From: Pseudoxanthomonas winnipegensis
Lineage (GTDB): Bacteria; Pseudomonadota; Gammaproteobacteria; Xanthomonadales; Xanthomonadaceae
Assembly: GCF_004283755.1 (NCBI RefSeq)
Contig: NZ_SHMH01000004.1
Coordinates: 62,001-126,000, forward strand
Length of the DNA stretch: 64,000 nucleotides
Direction of reading: 5' to 3'
The translations under genes and the position numbers were made by a program. The notes under the pieces were generated by a model. That model did not search any database. It was not told the DNA's origin and saw only the letters and a list, made by a program, of their open reading frames with translations. This document shows, piece after piece, positions 1 through 8,205 of the stretch; position 1 is the stretch's first letter, and the number at the start of each line of letters is the position of its first letter.

Positions 1-108
1 TGCAGCGGATGTGTGGATGACGCATGGCATCGCGCGCGCTGCGATGCAGAGGTGAATGCTGATTGCGAAGGCCTCATCGCCCCGAGAGCGGCTCCCAGTC
101 CTGCGTGG

Positions 109-311
109 GAATGACGAGGACGACAGACAGAACTGCGTCTGGCGATGGCTCACCTGTAGAGCGGAGCTTGCTCCGCTGCTCTTCGTTCCGTTCGTGGGGA
201 AGGCCCCAGCGGAGCAAGCTCCGCTCTACAGACGGGCGGCCGCTAGATTTGAGGAGACAGTCGCTCCCACAAGAGCGGGATGGAATGACGAGGACGACAG
301 GCCGAACTGCG
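109..311. repeat. Direct repeat pair flanking a REP palindrome
   Basis: Two near-identical stretches, about 109-137 and 282-311, both read GAATGACGAGGACGACAG and continue into AACTGCG. They bracket the GTAG-type REP palindrome at 155-230. The first 395 bases of the window hold no convincing gene. They carry these repeats and the 3' flank of zapA. Confidence 0.6.
155..230. repeat. GTAG-type REP (SMAG-like) element
   Basis: The element opens with TGTAGAGCGGAGCTTGCTCC and closes with the complementary GCGGAGCAAGCTCCGCTCTACA half, so the two ends can pair. The middle reads CTCTTCGTTCCGTTCGTGGG. The GTAG start matches the SMAG family of Stenotrophomonas REPs. It is the first of eight copies in this window, all between genes. 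Confidence 0.75.
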
Positions 312-395
312 GAGGGCAGGAGCTATCACTGCGTCACCGCGCTACTGACGACTTTTTGCGATAGCTGCCATGGCTTCTCCCACCTGGCACCCGCG

Positions 396-692
396 TCAGC
401 GCGGTTCGAGCCAGCCGTCCAGGCGGCGGTGCAGGTCGGCCAGGGTGCGCGTGAGTTCGCTGTCCTGTGCGGCCTGCTGGTCGCGCAGCTGCTGCAGTTC
501 GTGCGCCAGGTTGAGCGCGGCCAACACGGCGATGCGGTCGGCCGAGGCCATGCGGTGCGCGCCGCGCACCTCGCGCATGCGCGTGTCCAGCAGCTTGGCG
601 GCGGCCATCAGGCTGCCGCGCTCGCCCGGCTCGACGCCGATGGTGTATTCGCGATCCAGGATATGGACGTTGACCGGCTCGCTGCTGCTCAC
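396..692 (-). CDS. zapA: Cell division protein ZapA
   Basis: This 98-residue cytosolic protein has the ZapA layout. An N-terminal domain opens with VNVHILDREYTIGV, and a long alpha-helical tail (about residues 60-95, rich in L, Q, R and D) should form the coiled-coil dimer or tetramer. ZapA binds FtsZ and bundles protofilaments at the Z-ring. The start is GTG. It overlaps the TGA stop of the upstream coiled-coil gene as GTGA, so the two are translationally coupled. The length is usual for the family. Neighbouring ygfB and pepP support the call, since zapA, ygfB and pepP sit together in many gammaproteobacteria. Confidence 0.9.
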   Translation of the reverse strand: MSSSEPVNVHILDREYTIGVEPGERGSLMAAAKLLDTRMREVRGAHRMASADRIAVLAALNLAHELQQLRDQQAAQDSELTRTLADLHRRLDGWLEPR

Positions 693-910
693 GTGTGCTG
701 CTCCAGCGAGCGCAGGCGGGTGATCATCGCCTCCACGCGCGAACGCGCCAGTTCGTTCTTGGCCAGCAGCTGCGAGCGCTCGCTGCTCAGCTGCTCCTGC
801 TGCACGCGCAGGCTGCGGTTTTCCTCCGTCAGCCGCTGGCAGCGCTCGCCCAGCTCCTGCAGGCGCGAGGCCAGGGCGCGCAGCTGTTCGATGGCATCGG
901 GCGGATTCAT
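689..910 (-). CDS. Small coiled-coil protein, TIGR02449 family (ZapB-like)
   Basis: This 73-residue protein is almost wholly helical, with leucines and charged residues in heptad-like spacing from about residue 5 to 70 and no membrane segment. It matches the short conserved family (TIGR02449) encoded directly before zapA in Xanthomonadales and other gammaproteobacteria. The gene is coupled to zapA by a GTGA overlap. A structural role at the division site, like that of ZapB, is an inference from the fold and the coupling. No activity can be read from the sequence. Confidence 0.8.
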   Translation of the reverse strand: MNPPDAIEQLRALASRLQELGERCQRLTEENRSLRVQQEQLSSERSQLLAKNELARSRVEAMITRLRSLEQHT

Positions 911-978
911 GCCGGCACCTTAGGCACGGGGCCGGCGGCCGGTCAAGCTGCAGGCGGGCGCGCGATGCAGGCCTGGGT

Positions 979-3228
979 TCAGGCGCTGGCGCGCAGGTCC
1001 GAATCGGGAGCGTAGTCGCGCAGGAATTCCAGGCACTGCAGGCGTTCCATCGCCCGGGCGACGTAGTGGCCCTGGACCTCGTCGCAGCCGCGCTGGCGCA
1101 GGAAGGCCAGCTGCGCTGCGGTCTCCACCCCCTCGGCCACCACCTTGAGCGAGAGCGACTGGGCCAGGGCGATGATGGCGCTGGTGATGGCCTCGTCCTC
1201 GAGGTTCTGGTCCAGGTCGCGCACGAAGGTCTGGTCGATCTTCAGCGTGGTCAGCGGCAGGCGCTTGAGATAGGCCAGCGAGGAATAGCCGGTGCCGAAA
1301 TCGTCGATCGCGATCGACACGCCCAGCGCGCGGCAGGCTTCCAGCACGCTGCTGCTCTGCTCGGGGTTGGCCATCAGCACGCTTTCGGTCAGTTCCAGCT
1401 CCAGCCGCGAAGGGTTGACGCCGGCCTCGGCCAGTACGCGGGCGACCACGTCGGCCAGGTCGCCGCGCTGCAGCTGCAGGGCCGAGACGTTGACCGCCAC
1501 GCTCAGATGGGTCAGGCCGGCCTCGTGCCAGGCGCGCAGGGTCTGGCAGGCCTGGCGCAGCGTCCAGATGCCGATCTCCACGATCAGGCCGCTCTCCTCG
1601 GCCAGCGGGATGAACAGGCTGGGCGAGATCTCGCCCAGTTCGCGGCTTTCCCAGCGCAGCAGCGCCTCGGTGCCGGTGATGCGCTCGCGATGCAGCGACA
1701 GGCGCGGCTGATATACCACGCGCAGTTCGTCGCGCTCCAGCGCCCGGCGCAGCGCGCTGGACAGGATGGCGCGGTGGCGGGTCTTCTCGTCCATCACCTC
1801 CGAATACACCGCCCAGGTGTGGCGGCCGGCGGCCTTGGCCTGGTACATGGCCGTGTCGGCGTGCTTGAGCAGCTCGGTCGGCACCTGGGCGTGCTCGGGG
1901 TAGAGGCTGATGCCGATCGAGGGCGAGACCGCCAGCTCCAGCCGGTCGCCGAAGGACAGCGGCTGGGTGAAGGCCTGGATGATGCGCTCGGCCACGCGCT
2001 CGGCATCGACCGGCGCGGCGATGCCTTCCAGCACCACGGTGAACTCATCGCCGCTGAGCCGGGCCACGGTGTGCTGGGCGCCGACGGTCTGCTGCACGCG
2101 CGCGGCGGCCGCGCGCAGGATGCGATCGCCGGTGGCGTGGCCCAGCGAGTCGTTGATGTCCTTGAAGCGGTCCAGGTCGATGAACAGCACCGCCACGCGG
2201 CCCTTCTCGCGGCGCGCGCGCACCACCGCGCGCGAGAGCCGCTCGGACAGCAGCGAGCGGTTGGGCAGGCTGGTCAGGGTGTCGTAGTTGGCCAGGTAGC
2301 GCAGCTCCTGCTCGGCGCGCTTCTGCTCGGTGATGTCGCCCAGCACCAGCACCACCATCGGCCGCTGCCCGCTGCCGTCGGGCACCACGTTGGTCTCGAT
2401 GCGGCACAGGATCTCCTCGCCGTCCTTGCGCACCTTCCAGGCCTCGCCGGACCAGCGGCCCTCGCGCGCCAGCTGCTGGCTCATGCGCGAGGCGCTGTCG
2501 CCCAGCTTCTGCCGGCTGTCCAGCAGCGACAGCGGCTGGCCGGCCACTTCGGCGCCGTCGTAGCCGGTCATGCGGCTGAAGGACGGGTTGACGGTGATGA
2601 AGCGGTAGTCGGCATCGAGCACGGCCACCGCCTCGCTCATGCTGCGCATGACCTCGCTGGCCACGCGATGCTCGTATTCGGCGCGGCGGCTGGCGGTGAT
2701 GTCGCGCGCGGTGCCGGCCAGGCGCAGGGCGCGGCCGTGGGCGTCGCGCTCGACCACCCGGCCGCGCGCGCGGACCCAGATCCAGTCGCCGTCGCCGCGC
2801 AGGTCCATGCGGTGTTCGGACATGAACAACGGTTCCTGCCCGCGCAGGTGGCTGCGCAGGCGCTGGGTCACCAGCGGCAGGTCGTGCGGATGCACCGCGG
2901 GCATCTCGCCGATGCGGGTGAGCATGACGATGGTGTGGCTGGCGGGAGACTGCTCGTCGGCGCGCATGCGATGCAGGCGGCGGCCGATCAGGTCGTAGTC
3001 CCAGAACACCTCGCCAGAGGCCCACAGCGCCAGCTTGAGCGGATCCTCGCTCTCCGGCGCGGTCGATACGTGCGCACGGCGGCCGGGCAGGTACGGCCGC
3101 CACAGCACGCGCGTGCCGACCGCGATCACGCCCAGCAGCACCAGCGCCGCCAGCGCCATCCACATCGATGACAACGATGTCGAAGCGGCGCCAGCGCCAA
3201 GCAGGAAGGGCAGGGAGGACGGTGGCAT
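979..3228 (-). CDS. Membrane PAS-PAS-GGDEF-EAL c-di-GMP signalling protein
   Basis: This 749-residue protein has one membrane segment near residues 22-42 and two PAS sensor domains (about 65-180 and 190-310). A diguanylate cyclase domain (about 320-485) carries SGDEF, and an EAL phosphodiesterase domain (about 495-745) carries EALLRW, DDFGTGYSSL and VVAEGVET. The EAL catalytic residues look intact, so c-di-GMP hydrolysis is likely. SGDEF is also compatible with cyclase activity. The RxxD inhibitory site expected just before the GGDEF motif is absent (GAQH there). The chosen ATG gives a short cytosolic N terminus before the membrane helix. An upstream in-frame ATG would add 26 residues without membrane or domain features. 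Confidence 0.88.
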   Translation of the reverse strand: MPPSSLPFLLGAGAASTSLSSMWMALAALVLLGVIAVGTRVLWRPYLPGRRAHVSTAPESEDPLKLALWASGEVFWDYDLIGRRLHRMRADEQSPASHTIVMLTRIGEMPAVHPHDLPLVTQRLRSHLRGQEPLFMSEHRMDLRGDGDWIWVRARGRVVERDAHGRALRLAGTARDITASRRAEYEHRVASEVMRSMSEAVAVLDADYRFITVNPSFSRMTGYDGAEVAGQPLSLLDSRQKLGDSASRMSQQLAREGRWSGEAWKVRKDGEEILCRIETNVVPDGSGQRPMVVLVLGDITEQKRAEQELRYLANYDTLTSLPNRSLLSERLSRAVVRARREKGRVAVLFIDLDRFKDINDSLGHATGDRILRAAAARVQQTVGAQHTVARLSGDEFTVVLEGIAAPVDAERVAERIIQAFTQPLSFGDRLELAVSPSIGISLYPEHAQVPTELLKHADTAMYQAKAAGRHTWAVYSEVMDEKTRHRAILSSALRRALERDELRVVYQPRLSLHRERITGTEALLRWESRELGEISPSLFIPLAEESGLIVEIGIWTLRQACQTLRAWHEAGLTHLSVAVNVSALQLQRGDLADVVARVLAEAGVNPSRLELELTESVLMANPEQSSSVLEACRALGVSIAIDDFGTGYSSLAYLKRLPLTTLKIDQTFVRDLDQNLEDEAITSAIIALAQSLSLKVVAEGVETAAQLAFLRQRGCDEVQGHYVARAMERLQCLEFLRDYAPDSDLRASA

Positions 3229-3381
3229 CACGTGGGAACGGCTCCGCCGCGGCGGCCAGGACAGGCGCTGCCCGGCAGTGTAGGCGTGAGCGCCGTCACA
3301 CAACAAGCGGCGCTGCGGGCTTTCGATTTACACTTGTTCGATGCATCCGTTTTTCAAGTCAGACCGTGCGCAGGTGACCCC

Positions 3382-3921
3382 ATGAGCCTGCCCACTCCCG
3401 AGGACGTCGACCAGGCCGCGCGCGCGCTGGCCCTCGGCGCCAGCCCTTACGAACTCCACGGCGCGCTGTGCGGCTGGCTGGCCGGCGGCGGCGCCAATGC
3501 GCAGGACTGGCCGGCCCGCGTACTGGCCGACCCGGCGCTGCCGACGCCGCCGGCCGACAGCGCGCTGGACACGCTGCGCACCACCACCGCCACCCAGTTG
3601 GAGGACCGCGGCTTCGGCTTTGACCTGCTGCTGCCCGATCCCGCCGCCGGCCTGGAGGAACGCGCGCAGGCGCTGTTCGACTGGTGCCGGGCGTTCCTGG
3701 GCGGCTTCGGCCTGGCCGCGGTCGGCGATGCGCCGCTGTCCGACGACGGCGCCGAGGCGCTGGCCGACCTGGGCAAGCTGGCCCAGGCCAGCCCCGAGCT
3801 GGGCGAGGGCGAAGAGGACGAAGACGCGCTGGCCGAGATCGAGGAATTCGTGCGCGTGGCCGTGCTGCTGCTGCACGGCGACTGCGTGCTGGCGCCGCGC
3901 CATCGCAAAAGCCTGAACTGA
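3382..3921 (+). CDS. ygfB: UPF0149 family protein YgfB
   Basis: This 179-residue cytosolic protein starts MSLPTPEDVDQAARAL and carries the family's ELHGALCGWLAGGG segment near residues 26-37. It has an acidic region (EGEEDEDALAEIEEF) near the C terminus. In the UPF0149 family the best-studied member, Pseudomonas YgfB, dampens transcription from particular promoters, but the general role is unclear. The ATG is preceded by AGGTGA. The stop codon shares one base with the pepP start (TGATG), so the pair forms a coupled operon, as in other gammaproteobacteria. Confidence 0.85.
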   Translation: MSLPTPEDVDQAARALALGASPYELHGALCGWLAGGGANAQDWPARVLADPALPTPPADSALDTLRTTTATQLEDRGFGFDLLLPDPAAGLEERAQALFDWCRAFLGGFGLAAVGDAPLSDDGAEALADLGKLAQASPELGEGEEDEDALAEIEEFVRVAVLLLHGDCVLAPRHRKSLN

Positions 3922-5249
3922 TGCGCGCGGCCACCGGCATCGGCGCGGCCGAATTCGCGCGCCGGCGCAAGGCCCTCATGCGCATGGCCGGCGAGGACGC
4001 CATCCTGGTGCTGCCGGCCGCGCCCGAGCGCGTGCGCAGCCACGACACGCACTATCCGTACCGGCAGGATTCGGACTTCTGGTATCTCACCGGCTATCCC
4101 GAGCCGGGTGCGGTGCTGGTGCTGATCCCTGGCCGCCGCCACGGCGAGGTGATCCTGTTCAACCGCGACCGCGACCCGGCGCGCGAGGTCTACGACGGCC
4201 CGCGCATCGGCCAGCAGGGCGCGGTGGACGGTTACGGCATGGACGATGCGTATCCGATCGAGGACATGGACGAGATCCTGCCGGGCATGCTGGAAGGCCG
4301 CTCGCGGGTGTACTACCACTTCGGCCGCGACACCGAGTTCGACCTCAAGCTGATCGGCTGGGTCAACCAGGTGCGCGCCCAGGCGCGCGGCGGCGCGCAG
4401 CCGCCGCACGAGTTCCTCGAGCTGGGCCATCTGCTGCACGAGCAGCGGCTGTTCAAGTCCGCCGACGAACTCAAGCTGATGCAGCGCGCCGCCGAGATCA
4501 GCATCGACGCGCACCTGGCCGCGATGCGCGGCGCCCATGCCGGCGTACGCGAGTACCAGCTGCAGGCGGTGATCGAATGCGTGTTCCGCGCCAGCGACGC
4601 CTGGCCGGCCTACGGCAGCATCGTCGGCGCCGGCGCCAATGCCTGCATCCTGCATTACGTGGCCAACAACGCGCAGGCCAGGGCGGGCGAGCTGGTGCTG
4701 ATCGACGCCGGCGCCGAATACCGCAACTACGCCGCCGACATCACCCGCACCTTTCCGGTGGACGGGCGCTTCAGCAAACCGCAGCGTCAGCTGCACGACC
4801 TGGTCGGCGCCGCGCAGGCCGCCGCGCTGGCGCAGGCGCGCCCTGGCGTGCCCTACGAGGCCGGCCACGAGGCGGCGGTGGAAGTGCTGACCGAGGGGCT
4901 GCTGCAGCTGGGCCTGCTCAAGGGCAAGCTGGAGACGTGCATCGCCGAGGGCAGCTACAAGCGTTTCTATCGGCACAAGACCGGCCACTGGCTGGGCCTG
5001 GACGTGCACGACGTAGGCGACTACCGCCTGCAGGGCGAGTCGCGTCTGCTCGAGCCGGGCATGGTGTTCACCATCGAGCCGGGCCTGTACATCTCGCCCG
5101 ACGACACCAGCGTGGAGGCCAAGTGGCGCGGCATCGGCATCCGCACCGAGGACAACGTGGCCATCACCGCCGACGGCCACCGCGTGCTCACCGCCACGCT
5201 GGCGCGCAGCGCCGACGAGATCGAAGCGGTGATGGCCAGCGGCGGTTGA
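3921..5249 (+). CDS. pepP: Xaa-Pro aminopeptidase (aminopeptidase P)
   Basis: This 442-residue enzyme removes the N-terminal residue from peptides with proline in second place. The N-terminal domain (about 1-175) is of the AMP_N type and includes FWYLTGYPEPGAVL. The C-terminal pita-bread domain holds the dimetal site: Asp in LIDAGAEY and AADITRTF, His in GHWLGLDVHD, and Glu in FTIEPGLY and IRTEDN. Length and motifs are normal. The start overlaps the ygfB stop by one base. The ubiH/ubiI genes that follow pepP in E. coli are absent. Instead, the last 17 codons and the following bases are copied twice more downstream (see the repeat at 5197). Confidence 0.93.
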   Translation: MRAATGIGAAEFARRRKALMRMAGEDAILVLPAAPERVRSHDTHYPYRQDSDFWYLTGYPEPGAVLVLIPGRRHGEVILFNRDRDPAREVYDGPRIGQQGAVDGYGMDDAYPIEDMDEILPGMLEGRSRVYYHFGRDTEFDLKLIGWVNQVRAQARGGAQPPHEFLELGHLLHEQRLFKSADELKLMQRAAEISIDAHLAAMRGAHAGVREYQLQAVIECVFRASDAWPAYGSIVGAGANACILHYVANNAQARAGELVLIDAGAEYRNYAADITRTFPVDGRFSKPQRQLHDLVGAAQAAALAQARPGVPYEAGHEAAVEVLTEGLLQLGLLKGKLETCIAEGSYKRFYRHKTGHWLGLDVHDVGDYRLQGESRLLEPGMVFTIEPGLYISPDDTSVEAKWRGIGIRTEDNVAITADGHRVLTATLARSADEIEAVMASGG

Positions 5250-5293
5250 GATTCGGGAAGCCACTGCCTCCTCAAATCTCGCAGCCGCCTATC

Positions 5294-5389
5294 TGTAGAG
5301 CGGAGCTTGCTCCGCTGGGGCCTTTCTCACGAACTGACCGAAGAGCAGCGGAGTCCCCAAGAGGGGATTGCCACAAGCTCCGCTCTACA
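5294..5389. repeat. GTAG-type REP (SMAG-like) element, long form
   Basis: A 96-base element beginning TGTAGAGCGGAGCTTGC and ending GCTCCGCTCTACA. Its middle carries GAGTCCCCAAGAGGGGATTG, which the short forms elsewhere lack and which has its own CCCC/GGGG hairpin. It is part of unit 1 of the pepP-tail array. Confidence 0.75.
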
Positions 5390-5497
5390 GGTGGAATCCG
5401 CCACGGCGGCGAAGGGCTCTCTACGTAAAGCCTCATTGCCGCGCTGGCGCGCAGCGCCGACGAGGTTGAAGCGGCTCAAATCTCACAGCGGCCTATC

Positions 5498-5593
5498 TGT
5501 AGAGCGGAGCTTGCTCCGCTGGGGCCTTTCTCATGAACTGGCCGAAGAGCAGCGGAGTCCCCAAGAGGGGATTGCCACAAGCTCCGCTCTACA
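5498..5593. repeat. GTAG-type REP (SMAG-like) element, long form
   Basis: Second long-form copy, in unit 2 of the pepP-tail array, nearly identical to the copy at 5294, with the same GAGTCCCCAAGAGGGGATTG middle. The identity supports duplication of the whole unit rather than separate REP insertions. Confidence 0.75.
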
Positions 5594-5743
5594 CATGGGA
5601 GCCGCCATGGCGGCGAAGGGCGCTCCACGTAAAGCCTCATTGCTACGCTGGCGCGCAGCGCCGATGAGGTTGAAGCGGTGATGGCCAGCGGCGGTTGAGA
5701 TTCGGGAAAGCCACTGCCTCCTCAAATCCCGCAGCCGCCCATC

Positions 5744-5839
5744 TGTAGAGCGGAGCTTGCTCCGCTGAGGCCTTTCTCACGAACCGAACGAAGAGCAGCG
5801 GAGTCCCCAAGAGGGGATTGCCACAAGCTCCGCTCTACA
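5744..5839. repeat. GTAG-type REP (SMAG-like) element, long form
   Basis: Third long-form copy, in unit 3 of the pepP-tail array. It differs from the first two mainly at GCTGAGGCC and GAACCGAACG. It lies about 70 bases from the stop codon of convergent pepQ and may act as a shared transcription end for pepP and pepQ. Confidence 0.75.
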
Positions 5840-5912
5840 CATGGGAGCCGCCATGGAGGCGAGGGGCTCTACCGGGAAAGCTCCATCGCCGCCATGGCGG
5901 CTCCCATCCACA

Positions 5913-7238
5913 TCAGCGCTCCGCAAATGCCGGGCGGGTGAGGTTGTCGGCGCCGGTGTCGGTGCACAGCACCTCGTCCTCGATGCGGATGCCGCCGTAG
6001 GGCTTGAACTGCGCCACGCGGTCCCAGTTGATCGCCTCGCCGTGGCCGGCGGCCCTGGCGTCGTCCAGCAGCATGTCGATGAAGTAGAGGCCCGGCTCGA
6101 TGGTCACCACCATGCCCGGCTCCAGCACGCGGGTCAGGCGCAGGTAAGGGTGACCTTCGGGGCGCTCGATGCGCCCGCCGCGGTCGGAGGCCGCGAAGCC
6201 GGCCACATCGTGCACCTGCAGCCCGATCGCGTGGCCCAGGCCATGCGGGAAGAAGGTCGCCGACAGGCCGCTGGCAACCGCCGCCTCGGGCGAGACGGTG
6301 ATGACGCCGAAGTCCTTGAGGATGCCCATCAGCGCCAGGTGCGCGTCCAGGTGCAGCTGCTTGTAGTCCACGCCCGGCGCCACGGCCTGGCCCATGCGGA
6401 TCTGGGCCGCGTCCAGCGCCTGGATCATGGCCTGGAACTCGCTGCCCGGGTCGGCCGCATAGGTGCGGGTGATGTCGCTGGCGTAGCCGGCGGCGCTGGC
6501 GCCGGCGTCGATCAGGAAGCTGCGCGACTGCGCGGGCGCCACGCGCTCCAGTTCGGTGTAGTGCAGCACGGCGGCGTGTTCGTTGAGGCCAATGATGTTG
6601 CCGTAGGGCAGCTCGGTCGCGTCCTGGCCGACCGCGGCGCAATAGGCCATGTGGATGTCGAACTCGCTGGCGCCGGCGCGGAAGGCCGCCTCGGCCGCGC
6701 GATGCCCGCGCACGGCCAGCGCCTGCGCCTGGCGCATCAGCGCGATCTCGTACGGCGTCTTGTAGGCGCGGTGATAGGCCAGGTAGTCGATCACCGCCTC
6801 GGGGTTGTTGGGCACGTAGGCGCCCAGCGCGCTGTGCGCCTCGCCCAGGATCGCGCAGCGCGCGATGTCCTTGGGCAGCAGCGCGGCGGCCTGATCGGCG
6901 GTGCGGATGATGTCGATGTCGAAGTGCGCGACCCACCAGCCGCTCGGCGCGGCCGGCACCACGTGCCAGTAGTCGCGCGGCTGCAGGAAGATCAGGCGCG
7001 GGCGCTGGCCGGGCGTGTACACGATCCAGCTGTCGGGCACGCGCGTCAGCGGCAGCCAGGCCTTGAATTGCGGATTGACGTAGAAGGGGTAGTTCAGATC
7101 GTCGGCGTGCTGGTAGTGCAGGCGGCCGCTGGGGATGACCAGATGGTCCAGGCCGCCGCGCGCCAGCGCTTCGTCCGCGCGCGCCTTGAGCGTGTCCAGG
7201 TGGGCGGCGTAGCGCGGGGCGGGATCGGGCAGGGACAT
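5913..7238 (-). CDS. pepQ: Xaa-Pro dipeptidase
   Basis: This 441-residue cytosolic enzyme splits Xaa-Pro dipeptides. Its metal-binding C-terminal half has Asp in LIDAGASAAGY and YASDITRTY, His in FFPHGLGHAIGLQVHD, and Glu in VVTIEPGLYF and IRIEDEV. The GHAIGLQVHD and EPGLYFIDMLL segments and the length close to E. coli PepQ (443) favour PepQ over a second PepP. The chosen ATG (MSLPDPAPRYAAH) excludes a 26-residue upstream extension with no family features. It is convergent with pepP, and only repeat DNA separates them. Confidence 0.92.
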   Translation of the reverse strand: MSLPDPAPRYAAHLDTLKARADEALARGGLDHLVIPSGRLHYQHADDLNYPFYVNPQFKAWLPLTRVPDSWIVYTPGQRPRLIFLQPRDYWHVVPAAPSGWWVAHFDIDIIRTADQAAALLPKDIARCAILGEAHSALGAYVPNNPEAVIDYLAYHRAYKTPYEIALMRQAQALAVRGHRAAEAAFRAGASEFDIHMAYCAAVGQDATELPYGNIIGLNEHAAVLHYTELERVAPAQSRSFLIDAGASAAGYASDITRTYAADPGSEFQAMIQALDAAQIRMGQAVAPGVDYKQLHLDAHLALMGILKDFGVITVSPEAAVASGLSATFFPHGLGHAIGLQVHDVAGFAASDRGGRIERPEGHPYLRLTRVLEPGMVVTIEPGLYFIDMLLDDARAAGHGEAINWDRVAQFKPYGGIRIEDEVLCTDTGADNLTRPAFAER

Positions 7239-7374
7239 GGCGGCGGCTCGTTGCGGTGAAGAGTCGCGAAGTTTACCCGCCGCCTGGTGCGGGGCTCTTG
7301 TCGCGGTGTGTTGCACGCGGGGCTGTGCGTCCGCAGCACCTGATGGCGCTTGGCGTCGAAACGCCTAGCCCAAA

Positions 7375-7812
7375 ACCGTCGCTCCCGCGAAAGCGGGAAC
7401 CCAAGGACGTTGCTCGAACTGGACGGACGTCCCTGGATCCCCGCGTTCGCGGGGATGACGGGCTTTGAGTGCATCGCGCGCAGCGGGGATTGGCGTTCGG
7501 CGAGTCGGTGGGCTCAAGGCTCGCGCCGCACCAGCGACAGCGACAAGACCACACTACCGTCATTCCCGCGAAAGCGGGAATCCAAGGGACGTTGCGCGGC
7601 CTGGACGGACGTCCCTGGATCCCCGCGTTCGCGGGGATGACGAACTTTGCGTGCATCGCGTGGAGCGAGGATTGGCGTTCGGCGAGCCGGTGGGCTCAAG
7701 GCTCGCGCCGCACCAGCAATAAGACCTCACTACCGTCATTCCCGCGAAAGCGGGAATCCAGGGACGTTCGCGGCGCCAGAGTCGATAGGTTCCCGCTTTC
7801 GCGGGAACGACG
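7375..7812. repeat. Tandem 176-181 base repeat built on a palindromic element
   Basis: Two full units (from about 7375 and 7556) and a partial third (from 7732) fill most of the 628-base gap between pepQ and the PilZ gene. Each unit opens with CTCCCGCGAAAGCGGGAA or CATTCCCGCGAAAGCGGGAA, a hairpin. It continues to GGACGTCCCTGGATCCC and a second hairpin, CCGCGTTCGCGGGGATGACG. A spacer containing GATTGGCGTTCGGCGAG and GGGCTCAAGGCTCGCGCCGC follows. The third unit is shortened and closes with the mirrored CCCGCTTTCGCGGGAACGACG. No open frame here looks like a gene. Confidence 0.85.
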
Positions 7813-7866
7813 ATGAAGCGGCGTAGTACTGCCAATCCAACGGCCGCGCGTCGGCGTGCGGTCGCG

Positions 7867-8205
7867 CTAGCGTTCGATCCAGTCGCGCAGCGCGGACAGG
7901 TGCTCGGCCGAGACGGTGAGGAAACGCAGGCCGGCCAGCGACTGGCCGGGCGTGTGCGCCGCGCCGGTCCACAGCAGGTGCGCGCCGACGTCGATATCGG
8001 TCTCCCGGCCGGTGGAGCCGACCGGCAGCGAGAACTGCAGCTGGTACAGCGCATCCTCGCGTACCGGCGTGTCGGCCACCAGCAGCATGCCGGCCTCGGA
8101 CAGGTTGCCGACGCGGCCGACCAGCTGGCCGGTCATGGTGTCGGTGACGGCGATGGCGCCGTCGGGGCTGCGGCGCTGGGCGCGGCGCGCTTCGGTGATG
8201 CTCAT
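7867..8205 (-). CDS. PilZ domain protein (c-di-GMP receptor candidate)
   Basis: This 112-residue single-domain protein carries both PilZ signature parts: an arginine-rich RRAQRR stretch near residues 7-12 and NLSEAG near residue 34. These are the usual c-di-GMP contacts, so ligand binding is likely. The rest alternates beta-like strands, as the PilZ barrel needs. The ATG overlaps the stop codon of the upstream DUF1631 gene (ATGA), so the two are coupled. The sequence does not show the output target. Pairing with a DUF1631 protein suggests that they act together. Confidence 0.85.
   Translation of the reverse strand: MSITEARRAQRRSPDGAIAVTDTMTGQLVGRVGNLSEAGMLLVADTPVREDALYQLQFSLPVGSTGRETDIDVGAHLLWTGAAHTPGQSLAGLRFLTVSAEHLSALRDWIER

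Larger units (their letters stand above)
5197..5890 (+). repeat. Three tandem copies of the pepP 3' end plus a REP element
   Basis: Units begin at 5197, 5442 and 5646, each with CGCTGGCGCGCAGCGCCGA. Unit 1 is the true end of pepP. Unit 3 repeats that end, its stop codon, the ATTCGGGAA flank and a REP palindrome with few changes. Unit 2 lacks exactly 41 bases, running from the last codons to CCACTGCCTC, which accounts for the 245 versus 204 base spacing. Each unit ends with a variant of the GCCGCCATGGCGGCGAAGG flank and AAAGC. The 663-base gap between pepP and pepQ is filled by this array. No new gene is seen, only decayed C-terminal codons. Confidence 0.9.

Noticed and set aside
1-395. 6S RNA gene downstream of zapA
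   Set aside because: The region is the usual place for ssrS, but it is filled with REP elements, and no long 6S-type hairpin with a central bubble could be traced.
1066-3171. Long open frame (about 700 codons) opposite the PAS-GGDEF-EAL gene
   Set aside because: Its translation is low-complexity (runs of G, H, Q, A, R) and it mirrors a gene with full domain motifs; such shadows are expected at this GC content.
5197-5890. Possible CRISPR-like or satellite array after pepP
   Set aside because: Only three long units (about 204-245 bases) that include coding sequence of pepP and a REP; no short direct repeats with unique spacers and no cas genes.
7375-7812. Possible CRISPR array in the pepQ-PilZ gap
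   Set aside because: Units are about 180 bases, and the spacers between hairpins are nearly identical from unit to unit rather than unique.
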